From Christensenella sp. UBA4247 (GTDB lineage Bacteria; Bacillota; Clostridia; Christensenellales; CAG-1252): a stretch of 41,829 bases of DNA. Positions 1-7,751 of this stretch are shown here, piece after piece (position 1 is the stretch's first letter; the number at the start of each line of letters is the position of its first letter). Position numbers and translations under genes: made by a program. Below the pieces are notes generated by a model. That model saw nothing but the letters and a program-made list of their open reading frames with translations, searched no databases and was not told the origin of the DNA. The stretch is from positions 1-41,829 of the forward strand of contig DGWX01000059.1 of NCBI GenBank assembly GCA_002395405.1, read 5' to 3'.

Positions 1-813
1 GAAGAAGCGCTGACGATGAGCGACGTCGTCGTGGTTATGAACGACGGCATCATACAGCAGATCGCGCGTCCCAAAAAGATATACGACGAGCCGTCCAACG
101 CTTTCGTTGCGGACTTTATCGGCGAATCCAACATCCTTTCGGGCGTTATGGAAAAGGATTATTCGATAAACTTTTTGGGCAAATCCCTGCGCTGTGTGGA
201 TAAAGGCTTCGAGAAGAATGAAAAAGTGGATATTGTGATCCGCCCCGAAGACGTTAAGATCGAGGCGGGCGAAGGAAAGGGCGATTTTGACGGAGAAGTT
301 TTAACGACCGTCTTTAAGGGAACGTATTACGAGATGGAAGTTCTCGCGTCTTCGTACGAATTTACCGTTCAATCGCAAAGGGAATTTTGCCCCGGGGAAA
401 AGGTTTCTTTGGAGATCGTTCCGGACTGTATCCATATTATGAAAAAGATCCTGACGATCAATAAATATCTCGGCAAAGTTTCGGGCGAAAATCTTGTTTC
501 TTTTTGCGGGGGCGATTTCGAGATCCCGACGAACGGATTCGAGATCGGCGACGAGGTCGTTGCGTACGTTCCTTTTAACGCCGTTGAGCTGACGGACGAC
601 GAAGAGGACGGCGTGATCGGCGCGAGCGTTACGCAAAGCCTTTATAAAGGAACCTATTATCAAGTTCAGGTTTATACCGATACCGACGAGGATTTTTATA
701 TCGATACGGCGGACGAATGGGATATGGACGATAGGGTCGGCGTCAGAATCGACGGCTCGAAAGTTCGCCTTGAAAAGTACGATCCCGAAAAAGAAGGGGA
801 GGAAGAGGAATGA
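1..813 (+). CDS. potA: Polyamine ABC transporter ATP-binding protein PotA, C-terminal part (5' end outside window)
   Basis: ATPase subunit of a spermidine/putrescine importer. The frame is open from base 1, and its first residues (EEALTMSDVVVVMNDG) are what follows the H-loop histidine in PotA/MalK-type ATPases, so Walker A, Walker B and the signature lie upstream. ARPKKIYDEPSNAFVADFIGESN is the usual end of the ATPase domain. It is followed by a TOBE domain (about residues 45-140, with IRPEDVKI) and then a second OB/TOBE-like stretch (about 150-255). Each carries a KGTYY strand, which suggests a duplicated regulatory domain, longer than normal for PotA. The stop overlaps the potB start by 4 nt (ATGA), so the genes are translationally coupled. 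The family call is certain; polyamine specificity is inferred from the potBCD neighbours. Confidence 0.93.
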   Translation, partial: EEALTMSDVVVVMNDGIIQQIARPKKIYDEPSNAFVADFIGESNILSGVMEKDYSINFLGKSLRCVDKGFEKNEKVDIVIRPEDVKIEAGEGKGDFDGEVLTTVFKGTYYEMEVLASSYEFTVQSQREFCPGEKVSLEIVPDCIHIMKKILTINKYLGKVSGENLVSFCGGDFEIPTNGFEIGDEVVAYVPFNAVELTDDEEDGVIGASVTQSLYKGTYYQVQVYTDTDEDFYIDTADEWDMDDRVGVRIDGSKVRLEKYDPEKEGEEEE

Positions 814-1625
814 GAAAGAGGAAAGCAAAAGTTTTCCGCCCGACGGCGTTCTCTTTTCCCTATCTTGCGGTAACGTTGATCTTCGTTATCGTTCCTCTTT
901 TTCTCGTTTTGATTTACGCTTTTCGCGGCGCGAACGGCGGCTTTACGTTTGAAAACTTCCGTTTGGTCTTTACGGACAAAGAGACCCTCCGACAACTCGG
1001 TCAAACCGTCGGTATCGCGGCGCTTTCGACTGCGATCTGCCTTTTGATCGCCTATCCCGTGGCGTACGTTCTCTCGTCTCGCCCCTTTAATAAGATGGCG
1101 ATCCTTGCGCTCTTGTTCGTGATTCCGATGTGGATCAATTTTATGCTTCGCATATTCGCTCTTCAATCGCTTTTGACCGTTATCGGGGTAAAAAAGAGCT
1201 TCGGTGCGGCGGTTATCGGAATGGTTTACGACTTTTTCCCCTATATGCTTCTCCCGATCTATACCGTTTTGTCCAATATGGATAAAAGCTACGTGGAGGC
1301 TTCGACCGATCTCGGCGCCAATCCCGCTCTTACTTTTTTCCGCGTTACGCTTCCCTTATCTCTTCCCGGCGTTATCAGCGGGGTCAGTATGATGTTTATG
1401 CCGATTTTCAGTTCTTACGCGATCACCAAAATGATGGGCGATATGAATACTACGGTCATCGGCGCGAAGATCGCAAGCTTATTCGAAAATCAAAACTACG
1501 GCGATTACGGCTACGGTTCGGCACTTTCCTTTATTTTGTTGTTGATCGTTTTAGTCGTAATGCTTGTCGGTTCGGTTTTGACTCGTCGCACGGCGAAAGC
1601 TCCGAGTAAAGGAGGAAAAGCCTGA
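810..1625 (+). CDS. potB: Spermidine/putrescine ABC transporter permease PotB
   Basis: Inner-membrane permease of 271 residues, the usual PotB size, with about six hydrophobic segments. The first is at residues 15-37. The cytoplasmic EAA loop that docks on PotA is clear at about 163-187 (EASTDLGA, then a proline/glycine end at LPLSLPG). The start overlaps the potA stop (ATGA), with GGGGAGGAAGAGG just upstream as ribosome-binding site. It pairs with PotC to form the channel through which substrate handed over by PotD is imported. Assigned from the EAA loop, length and A-B-C-D gene order; the exact substrate (spermidine or putrescine) cannot be read from sequence. Confidence 0.93.
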   Translation: MRKRKAKVFRPTAFSFPYLAVTLIFVIVPLFLVLIYAFRGANGGFTFENFRLVFTDKETLRQLGQTVGIAALSTAICLLIAYPVAYVLSSRPFNKMAILALLFVIPMWINFMLRIFALQSLLTVIGVKKSFGAAVIGMVYDFFPYMLLPIYTVLSNMDKSYVEASTDLGANPALTFFRVTLPLSLPGVISGVSMMFMPIFSSYAITKMMGDMNTTVIGAKIASLFENQNYGDYGYGSALSFILLLIVLVVMLVGSVLTRRTAKAPSKGGKA

Positions 1626-2461
1626 TGAAAAAAACATCTTCGCGCGTTTTGCTCCTTTTCAAATGGTTGATCCTTCTTGCGGTTCTCCTTGCGATCTATC
1701 TTCCCCTCGTTATGATCGTCGTGTACTCGTTCAGCACTTCGAAATCGGTGGGTGGAGAGTTTGGGAATTTTACGTTTTCGCTTTACGGAAATTTATTGAA
1801 GAACACGCAGCTTTTAGCGGCTCTGAAAAATACGATCGTGATCGGCGCCGTTTCGGCGCTTCTCGCAACCATTCTCGGAACGACGGCTTCCGTCGGGATC
1901 CATTATATGAAGAAAAAAGTGAAATCCGTCGTGGATACGGCGTCTCAAATTACGGTCGTAAACGCCGAGATCATTACGGCAATGGGATTTTTCCTTTTGA
2001 TGATCTTCCTGCGCGACACGGTTAAAATTCCCGTCAATTTCAGCCTTTGGTGGTTGATCATAACCCATACCGTCATTACGACGCCATACGTTATCTTGAC
2101 CGTAACGCCGCGCCTTTCTCAGCTGAACCCGAATCTTCTCGAAGCGAGTATGGATCTCGGGGCGGGACCGCTCAGAAGCCTTTTCACCGTAATGCTGCCG
2201 CAGCTTGCCGGCGCGATGATCTCGGGCTTTGCGCTTGCGTTTACTTTGTCTTTGGACGATTTCGTCGTAACGAATATAAACAGTTTCGGCGCGAACGTCG
2301 ATACGATCTCGACTTACGTTTACGCGGGAATTCGAAAGAAGGGGATCCCCGTTGAGATCCGCGCGCTTTCCACGATCATTTTCGTCGTTGTGTTAACTGC
2401 GCTTATCGTATATAACGTAATAAAGAATAAAAAAGCCAAAGAAGGGGCAAAAAAGGCTTAA
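1625..2461 (+). CDS. potC: Spermidine/putrescine ABC transporter permease PotC
   Basis: Second permease of the importer, 278 residues. The N-terminal signal-anchor (about residues 12-35) ends in the conserved LVMIVVYSFS. The EAA loop lies at about 173-197 (EASMDLGAGPLRSLF, then LPQLAGA). The ATG shares its A with the potB stop (TGATG), and AAAGGAGGAAA precedes it, so expression is coupled to potB. The C-terminus is short, basic and cytoplasmic (KNKKAKEGAKKA). PotC-type permeases are paired one-to-one with PotB. Confidence 0.93.
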   Translation: MKKTSSRVLLLFKWLILLAVLLAIYLPLVMIVVYSFSTSKSVGGEFGNFTFSLYGNLLKNTQLLAALKNTIVIGAVSALLATILGTTASVGIHYMKKKVKSVVDTASQITVVNAEIITAMGFFLLMIFLRDTVKIPVNFSLWWLIITHTVITTPYVILTVTPRLSQLNPNLLEASMDLGAGPLRSLFTVMLPQLAGAMISGFALAFTLSLDDFVVTNINSFGANVDTISTYVYAGIRKKGIPVEIRALSTIIFVVVLTALIVYNVIKNKKAKEGAKKA

Positions 2462-2493
2462 AGCCTTTTACATAAAGAAAAAGGAGAAGAAAA

Positions 2494-3705
2494 ATGAAAA
2501 AAATCGTTAGCGTGCTTTTGGTCGTCGTTTTGTTAATGGCGCTGTCCGTGTCGCTCTTTGCGTGTAAAACCACGCCGCGTGACCAGATCTTGAAGCTCTA
2601 TATGCCGGGCGAATATATCGACGAATCCATTTTCGAAGTGTTCGAAAAATGGTACGAAGAAGAGACCGGAAAGAAAGTCAAAGTGGAGATCGAAACCTTT
2701 GACGCCGTGGAGCAGATCCAACTTGCCGTGGAAGGAAGCAAAGCGGATTACGACCTGCTTTGCCCGAGCGACTATATGGTTGAGTACCTGATCCAAAAAA
2801 ATCTCGTGATCCCCTATGACGAAGATATCGTCGGAAAGGTAAACGGAGAGACGTACAAAGAAGAGTACGTGGAACTTGCGAAAACGTACGATCCCGAGCT
2901 GAAATACGCGATACCGTATATGTACGGAACGCTCGGCATCGTATATGATAAGTCCAAAACGAACAAGGAGATCACGAGCTGGAACGCACTGTTCGGCAGC
3001 GAGTTCGAAGGTCATCGCTCGATCAAAGACTCGATGCGCGACGCCTATGCGGCGGCTTGCTTGTACGTTAAGGGCGCGGAATTGAAAGATCTGACCGGCG
3101 AGGCGCAAAAACAAGCGGTACAGGCGGTTTTCGAGGATACCTCGGACGCAACCGTGCAAAGCGCGAAAAACGCGCTTATCGCCGTTAAACGCGGCGGCGC
3201 GGAATGGGACGTGGATAACGTTAAATTCGAAATGGCGGCGGGCAGCAGCAACGTGTCGGTCGCGTTGATGTGGTCTTGCGACGCGGGCTACGTTATGAAC
3301 GATTATGAGGACGCTGACGGAGACGAGCACGAAGGAAACCGTAATCTTTGGTACGTCGTTCCGGAAGAGGGCGGCAACGTGTATATCGATAACTTCGTGA
3401 TCAATAAGTATGCGAAAAACACGGACGCGGCGAACTATTTCCTCAAATTCCTTTCGAGAAAGGATATCGCGATCCAAAACAGTGAATGGGCGGGCGCGAT
3501 CAGCATCGTGAAAGACGCCTACGAAGAGCTTTATGAAGGATATTATTCGGATGACGAGATGTTCGAAGGGACGGAAGAAGGATGGAAAGAAATGTTCCTT
3601 GAAACGATGTTCCCGAGCGAAGGAACCTTAAACCGTTGCGGCGTTATGAAAGATTTCGGAGCCGGTAAATCCGCCGTTACGAAAATGTGGTCGCAGGTTC
3701 AATAA
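2494..3705 (+). CDS. potD: Spermidine/putrescine-binding lipoprotein PotD
   Basis: Extracellular solute-binding lipoprotein of 403 residues. It has a signal peptide with lipobox LFAC, so Cys24 is the likely lipidated residue. The mature part shows the PotD fold landmarks: an LYMPGEYID start, ADYDLLCPSDYMVEYL in lobe 1, AIPYMYGTLGIVYD at the hinge, and DNFVINKYAKNTDAANYFLKFL near the end. Length is slightly above the usual 350-360. A strong AAAGGAGAAG site sits 6-7 nt before the ATG. It is last in the operon and is followed by a hairpin terminator. It would capture polyamine and deliver it to PotBC. Confidence 0.93.
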   Translation: MKKIVSVLLVVVLLMALSVSLFACKTTPRDQILKLYMPGEYIDESIFEVFEKWYEEETGKKVKVEIETFDAVEQIQLAVEGSKADYDLLCPSDYMVEYLIQKNLVIPYDEDIVGKVNGETYKEEYVELAKTYDPELKYAIPYMYGTLGIVYDKSKTNKEITSWNALFGSEFEGHRSIKDSMRDAYAAACLYVKGAELKDLTGEAQKQAVQAVFEDTSDATVQSAKNALIAVKRGGAEWDVDNVKFEMAAGSSNVSVALMWSCDAGYVMNDYEDADGDEHEGNRNLWYVVPEEGGNVYIDNFVINKYAKNTDAANYFLKFLSRKDIAIQNSEWAGAISIVKDAYEELYEGYYSDDEMFEGTEEGWKEMFLETMFPSEGTLNRCGVMKDFGAGKSAVTKMWSQVQ

Positions 3706-3731
3706 GAATCGGCGAACACTGACAAAATACG

Positions 3732-3768
3732 ATCCCCGATTCGGTTGCTTTTCGAATCGGGGATTTTA
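3732..3768 (+). terminator. Rho-independent terminator of potABCD
   Basis: Perfect 12-bp stem, ATCCCCGATTCG at 3732-3743 pairing with CGAATCGGGGAT at 3753-3764, around a 9-nt loop and followed by TTTATTATTTT. It lies 26 nt after the potD stop. Confidence 0.92.
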
Positions 3769-3792
3769 TTATTTTAACTTGTAATAAAGTAG

Positions 3793-3821
3793 TTGACAAG
3801 ATAGATCCGTCGTGATAAAGT
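3793..3821 (+). promoter_or_regulatory. Sigma-A promoter of the Rrf2-SirTM operon
   Basis: TTGACA (3793-3798), 17-bp spacer, TAAAGT (3816-3821). The start codon of the Rrf2 gene follows 21 nt later with an AAAGGAGAAA site. Rrf2 regulators commonly bind over their own promoter, so autoregulation is plausible but not shown. Confidence 0.7.
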
Positions 3822-3842
3822 AAGAGTGTAAAAGGAGAAATT

Positions 3843-4301
3843 ATGCAGATAACAAGTCGATTTACGATCGGTGTGCATATGCTCGTTGCGATCGATTATT
3901 TTATGGGGAAAGAGGTGATCACGAGCCGATTTCTTTCGATGAGCGTAGGGGCGAATCCGGTTATAGTAAGAACGGTTCTTTCTTCTCTCGGCGAAGCGGG
4001 ATTGGTTTCCGTTCGGCAAGGGAAAAGCGGGATCGATCTTGCGCGGCCGCTCTCGGAAATTTCTTTTTATGACGTTTATACGGCGCTGAATTGCGCGAAT
4101 GAAGACGGTTTTTTTCATTTTCATTCGCATCCGAATGAAAATTGCCCCGTAGGGAGAAACGTTCACTATGCGCTGGATGAGCGGCTCGGAAATCTTCAAA
4201 GAAAGATGGAAGAGGAAATGAAAAGTATCAAGTTGTCCGACGTGGCGGCTGACGTTCGCTCCGCCGCCCAAAATCAAGAATCAAAAGGAGAGGAATCATG
4301 A
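3843..4301 (+). CDS. Rrf2-family transcriptional regulator
   Basis: DNA-binding regulator of 152 residues. The N-terminal winged helix (about residues 1-75) shows the family pattern: ITSRFTIGVHMLVAI, then VITSRFLSMSVGANPVIVRTVLSSLGEAGLVSVRQGKSGI, where Rrf2 proteins have the recognition helix and wing with GGxxL. The usual three-cysteine iron-sulfur cluster motif is absent. Only the CPVGRNVH segment with a single cysteine is there, as in YwnA/CymR-like members, so sensing by one thiol or by protein contact is more likely than an Fe-S cluster. First gene of a four-gene operon with a flavoprotein, macrodomain and SirTM; it overlaps the next gene by 4 nt and probably controls the whole set. Confidence 0.88.
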   Translation: MQITSRFTIGVHMLVAIDYFMGKEVITSRFLSMSVGANPVIVRTVLSSLGEAGLVSVRQGKSGIDLARPLSEISFYDVYTALNCANEDGFFHFHSHPNENCPVGRNVHYALDERLGNLQRKMEEEMKSIKLSDVAADVRSAAQNQESKGEES

Positions 4302-4693
4302 ATAAAGTCGTGGAAGAATTGAAAAAAGTAAAAGTATTCTATATCGCAACGGTGGACGGAGACGCGCCGCGCGTTCGTCCGTTTTCTTCCGTTGCCGAAG
4401 TGGAAGGGAAGCCTTATATTTGCAGCGGAAATCATAAGGAGATCTATCGCCAACTTAAAAAGAATCCGAAAGTCGAACTTTGCGGTATGTATGACGGCGG
4501 AACCTGGCTCAGAGTCAAAGCGGAATGCGTGGAAGACAATCGTATTTCGGTTCAGCAAGCCGTTTTGGACGATCCGACCGGACCGAGCGCTCTTTACAAG
4601 GCGGGAGACGGCAGATTCGTTACGTTTCGATTGGAAAACGTTCGGGCGGAGCGTTACAATTTTTATGCCGCGCCCGAGATCATAGAGGAATAA
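4298..4693 (+). CDS. Pyridoxamine 5'-phosphate oxidase-like flavin-binding protein
   Basis: A 131-residue split-barrel protein of the PNPOx-like superfamily (COG5015/NimC-like group). Visible landmarks are KVFYIATVDGDAPRVRPFSS (first strands and phosphate-contacting arginines), YICSGNHKEIYRQLKKNPKVELCGM and WLRVKAE. Members usually bind FMN or F420 and act as small reductases or oxidases; the substrate here is unknown. Coupled to the Rrf2 gene by an ATGA overlap, and its TAA directly abuts the macrodomain ATG. Described SirTM operons also carry flavin enzymes (luciferase-like or OYE-like), so this may be the redox partner in this version. That last point is inference. Confidence 0.85.
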   Translation: MNKVVEELKKVKVFYIATVDGDAPRVRPFSSVAEVEGKPYICSGNHKEIYRQLKKNPKVELCGMYDGGTWLRVKAECVEDNRISVQQAVLDDPTGPSALYKAGDGRFVTFRLENVRAERYNFYAAPEIIEE

Positions 4694-5461
4694 ATGAAAG
4701 CGATCGATACGTTGCTTGCTTTTTTGTTCAAAGAGAGGGGAGAGAGCGTTCCGCCTCTTGCGGAGAGCGATAAATTCCGCGTTTATCGATCTCTCGTAAA
4801 CGTAAGGCCGCCTCTGCCCGTTTCCGACGAATATCGCATAGCGGAAAGCGAATATCTAAACGAATTGCTGGAAGAGAAGGGGATCGTTTCCATAAGCGAT
4901 CTTGCTTTTGAAAACGGGATCGCTCTGTGGAGAGGGGATATTACGAGGCTTGCCGCCGACGGAATCGTAAACGCCGCGAACTCGGCGCTTCTCGGCTGCT
5001 TCGCGCCTTGCCACGCCTGCATCGATAATGCGATCCATACTTTTGCCGGGGTGGATCTTCGCCTTTCTTGCGACAAGATCATGCGGGAGCAGGGCAAAGA
5101 GGAAGAAACGGGGAAAGCGAAAATCACGAGTGCTTTTAACTTGCCCTCAAAGTACGTTTTGCATACTGTCGGCCCCATCGTGTTCGGAGAATTGACGGAA
5201 CGGCATAAAATGTTGCTTGCGAATTGTTATAAGAGCTGTTTGACTCTTGCGGAAGAAAAGGGGCTTGAAAGTTTGGCGTTTTGCTGTATTTCCACGGGGG
5301 AATTTCGGTTTCCGAACGAAGAGGCGGCAAAGATCGCGATCCGCACCGTTCGAGAGTATCTCGAGAACAAAGGAAGTAAAATGAAGATCGTGTTTAACGT
5401 GTTTAAGGAGATTGATTATGATATCTACGCAAGAATACTCGGAAAAAATCAAAAAGCTTAA
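4694..5461 (+). CDS. Zinc-containing macrodomain ADP-ribosyl hydrolase
   Basis: A 255-residue macrodomain of the SirTM-linked Zn class. After an N-terminal helical cap (about 1-70) comes the macro core: IALWRGDITRLAADGIVNAANSALLG (about 76-101), with the ADP-ribose loop aspartate in GDITRL and the NAAN motif at 93-96. The signature CFAPCHACIDNAIHTFAG follows, with Cys102, His107 and Cys109 placed as the metal ligands of this class. HTVGPIV (about 157-163) and CCISTGEFRFP (about 196-206) make the distal phosphate-binding loops. The expected activity is removal of mono-ADP-ribose from the protein modified by the neighbouring SirTM. Its 3' end overlaps the SirTM gene by 44 nt, a sign of tight coupling. 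Confidence 0.92.
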   Translation: MKAIDTLLAFLFKERGESVPPLAESDKFRVYRSLVNVRPPLPVSDEYRIAESEYLNELLEEKGIVSISDLAFENGIALWRGDITRLAADGIVNAANSALLGCFAPCHACIDNAIHTFAGVDLRLSCDKIMREQGKEEETGKAKITSAFNLPSKYVLHTVGPIVFGELTERHKMLLANCYKSCLTLAEEKGLESLAFCCISTGEFRFPNEEAAKIAIRTVREYLENKGSKMKIVFNVFKEIDYDIYARILGKNQKA

Positions 5462-6272
5462 ATGCGCGATCGAAGATTCGGACGCGATCTTGATCGGCGC
5501 AGGCGCGGGATTGTCCACTTCCGCAGGATATCTTTACACGGGCTCTCGTTTTCGCGAAAACTTCGGAGATTTCGAAAAAAAATACGGTTTTCACGACATG
5601 TATTCCGGTGGGTTTTATCCCTATAAAACGAGCGAAGATAAATGGGGGTTTTGGTCGCGATACGTAATGATCAATCGATACACAGACGCACCGAAAAAGG
5701 TGTATTCCGATCTCTTGGATCTTGTAAAAGACAAGAATTATTTCGTTTTAACGACGAATGTGGATCATTGCTTCCAAAAAGAAGGATTCGACAAGTCACG
5801 CTTGTTTTATACGCAAGGAGATTACGGACTTTTCCAATGCAGTTTGCCTTGTCACGATAAGACGTATGATAACGAAGCGCAAATTAAGGAAATGCATAAC
5901 CGGCAGAAGGAAGGAAAAATCCCATCCGAACTCATCCCGCACTGTCCCGTTTGCGGCAGGGAAATGAGTATGAATCTTCGAGCGGACGATACTTTCGTTC
6001 AGGACGAAGGGTGGTATCTCGCGAGCGCGCGATATTCGGATTTTTTGCAAAAATATAAAAACGGAAAAATACTCTTATGGGAACTCGGCGTTGGGGGGAA
6101 CACGCCGGGGATCATAAAGTATCCTTTTTGGAGAATGGCCTATGCCAATCCAAAAGCGACTTATTGCTCCGTTAATTACGGAGAAGCCGCCGCCCCGAAG
6201 GAGATCGAAGCGCAGTCGATCTTATTCGATGAGGATATCGGAAAACTGCTGAAAGATCTTATTTCGTTATAG
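5418..6272 (+). CDS. Class M sirtuin (SirTM), protein mono-ADP-ribosyltransferase
   Basis: NAD-dependent sirtuin-fold enzyme of 284 residues. GAGAGLSTSAG (27-37) is the NAD-binding loop and TTNVDHCFQ the adenine/ribose side. Where deacetylase sirtuins have the catalytic His-Gly there is QGDYG, i.e. the glutamine typical of class M sirtuins, which transfer ADP-ribose instead of deacetylating. Two cysteine pairs (LPCHD, PHCPVCG) bracket the zinc-ribbon/helical module. I chose the ATG at 5418 over a TTG at 5412 because TAAGGAG ends 7 nt before it. It overlaps the macrodomain gene by 44 nt. The usual substrate genes (gcvH-L, lplA2) are not in the operon, so the target is unknown. Confidence 0.92.
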   Translation: MISTQEYSEKIKKLKCAIEDSDAILIGAGAGLSTSAGYLYTGSRFRENFGDFEKKYGFHDMYSGGFYPYKTSEDKWGFWSRYVMINRYTDAPKKVYSDLLDLVKDKNYFVLTTNVDHCFQKEGFDKSRLFYTQGDYGLFQCSLPCHDKTYDNEAQIKEMHNRQKEGKIPSELIPHCPVCGREMSMNLRADDTFVQDEGWYLASARYSDFLQKYKNGKILLWELGVGGNTPGIIKYPFWRMAYANPKATYCSVNYGEAAAPKEIEAQSILFDEDIGKLLKDLISL

Positions 6273-6310
6273 GCAGGTTTTTGGGATCTTCGTTTGGAAA
6301 AACGAATGAA

Positions 6311-6344
6311 AAACGGCGAACGGATGGCGATCCGTTCGCCGTTT
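6311..6344. terminator. Bidirectional terminator between SirTM and aquaporin genes
   Basis: Perfect 15-bp inverted repeat: the left arm begins at 6311 with AAACGGCGAACGG and the right arm ends at 6344 with CCGTTCGCCGTTT, around a GGCG loop. T-rich flanks on both strands. It separates two convergent genes. Confidence 0.88.
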
Positions 6345-6366
6345 CGATTACACAGCGAAATAAAGT

Positions 6367-7077
6367 TTATCTGTAATCTTCGGATAATTCATGCTTTTTC
6401 GTATTATCAAGACAGCAATAGATAAGGGCTGCGATCGCCGCGCCGACCATAGGACCGACGATAAAGATCCAAACTTCTCTAAGCGCTTCGCCGCCGGCAA
6501 AGAATGCGGGCATCAAACTGCGCGCGGGATTGACCGACGTTCCCGTAAGACCGATCCCGAGTAGGTGAACGAGGGTCAGGCTGAGTCCGATCACGATCCC
6601 GATAAATCCTTTGTTCTCCGTTTTGCTCGTAACGCCGAGAACGGCAAGGACGAACACGCAGGTCAGAATGATTTCCGCAACGAGTCCGACAACGAGCGCG
6701 CCGCCGAGGTTGTAATGCCCCGTGATCGCTTCTTGGATCTGATTGGCACCGTAATTATGATTTCGCCCGAAGAAGAGCATCAAAACGAGGCAAGCTTCCA
6801 CCGCTCCGATCATTTGCGCCGCAAAATATCCGATAAAATCTTTGAACGTCATTCTTTTAGCGAGCAAAAGGGCGAAGGATACGGCGGGGTTGAGATGCGC
6901 GCCCGAAACGTTTCCTATGCAAAACGACATCGCGACGATGGATAAGCCGAAGGCGAGGGACGTTGCCACCACGCTTGCGCCCGTATAAACCGCTACGCCG
7001 CAGCCGAAGAGCACGAGCACCATCGTTCCGATCATTTCGGCAAAGTATTTTTTGATACAATTCATTTCTTTTTCCAT
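6367..7077 (-). CDS. aqpZ: Aquaporin (AqpZ-type water channel)
   Basis: MIP-family channel of 236 residues with six predicted membrane helices and both half-helix NPA motifs (HLNPAVS, 62-68; SVNPARS, 181-187). The four aromatic/arginine filter positions match AqpZ (Phe43, His171, Thr180, Arg186). The second NPA is followed by ARS and not ARD as in glycerol facilitators, so water is the likely substrate. The ATG at 7077 has GGGAGGT 4 nt upstream; a second ATG four codons in would have too long a spacing. It stands alone between two terminators. Confidence 0.93.
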   Translation of the reverse strand: MEKEMNCIKKYFAEMIGTMVLVLFGCGVAVYTGASVVATSLAFGLSIVAMSFCIGNVSGAHLNPAVSFALLLAKRMTFKDFIGYFAAQMIGAVEACLVLMLFFGRNHNYGANQIQEAITGHYNLGGALVVGLVAEIILTCVFVLAVLGVTSKTENKGFIGIVIGLSLTLVHLLGIGLTGTSVNPARSLMPAFFAGGEALREVWIFIVGPMVGAAIAALIYCCLDNTKKHELSEDYR

Positions 7078-7190
7078 TTAACCTCCCTATTTCGCCGCTA
7101 CGGATTATCTTTTTTCGGCGATCGAGCATGCTTTTCGCAAGGCTCTTTCCTATTATGACCGCGCTTATTGCTCGATATACGGGCGAGATC

Positions 7191-7219
7191 AAAAAAAAGC
7201 GGCGCCGAAGGGGCGCCGC
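7191..7219 (-). terminator. Rho-independent terminator, minus strand
   Basis: GCGGCGCC (7199-7206) pairs with GGCGCCGC (7212-7219). On the minus strand the stem is followed by eight T (7191-7198). It lies downstream of the NimA-like gene and ends the LURP-one/NimA-like transcript. Confidence 0.9.
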
Positions 7220-7269
7220 AAGGGAGTAAACGAAGGGAAGGGCAAGGGAGAAGCTCCCTTTGAATAAGG

Positions 7270-7746
7270 TCAATTCTCTTTGACTCTCTTTCCCGTCATA
7301 TGCTCGATTTCGAATTTCAAAAGATAAGTTGCGGAGAGATATTTTTCGATCTCGCTATCTACGTAAGACGCGTCACTCGTAAATTTAGCGCTGAGCTTTC
7401 TGGAAACGCGTTCGACCTCGCTTTTTTCTTTTACGATCCGAACTTTTCCGAACGCGATCACGCTTCTTGCGGTCAACCACCATTCCCCGGGGAATCGGAC
7501 GCCTTTTTCCGTTACCGTCAGGCAAGCCTTGGGGTTTTTTAGGACGCAATCCAACTTATATCCGACTTTCCCGCAATGAAAATATACCGCGTTTTCGCTT
7601 TTATCGAAATAGTGGTTGAGGGGTAAGGCGTAAGGATAGCCGTTCTCTCCGATCACGGATAAAACGCATCTGGTTTCGCGGTCGAGGAGTTCGAAACATT
7701 CTTCGTCCGAAATCTTTTGTTTGATCCGTTTGAGTTCCGGAAACAT
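7270..7746 (-). CDS. NimA-like pyridoxamine 5'-phosphate oxidase family flavoprotein
   Basis: A 158-residue split-barrel flavoprotein of the NimA/PNPOx-like type (COG3467 group). Landmarks are ECFELLDRETRCVLSVIGENGYPYALPLNHYFD, VYFHCGKVGYKLDCVLKNPKACLTV and the SVIAFGKVRIV strand. These proteins bind FMN and some reduce nitro compounds such as nitroimidazoles; the native substrate is unknown and resistance cannot be inferred from sequence. No Shine-Dalgarno is visible before the ATG at 7746. The gene starts 5 nt after the LURP-one gene, so translation is probably coupled. Confidence 0.85.
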   Translation of the reverse strand: MFPELKRIKQKISDEECFELLDRETRCVLSVIGENGYPYALPLNHYFDKSENAVYFHCGKVGYKLDCVLKNPKACLTVTEKGVRFPGEWWLTARSVIAFGKVRIVKEKSEVERVSRKLSAKFTSDASYVDSEIEKYLSATYLLKFEIEHMTGKRVKEN

Positions 7747-7751
7747 ATCGA

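Noticed and set aside
2533..3477. 314-codon open frame opposite potD
   Set aside because: His/Val/Arg-rich translation typical of antisense frames; potD is unmistakable.
5412..5417. TTG start for the SirTM gene
   Set aside because: Directly abuts the AAGGAG site, while the ATG at 5418 has ideal spacing.
7270..7746. Nitroimidazole resistance gene (nim)
   Set aside because: Belongs to the same flavoprotein superfamily, but resistance cannot be inferred from sequence; kept as NimA-like only.
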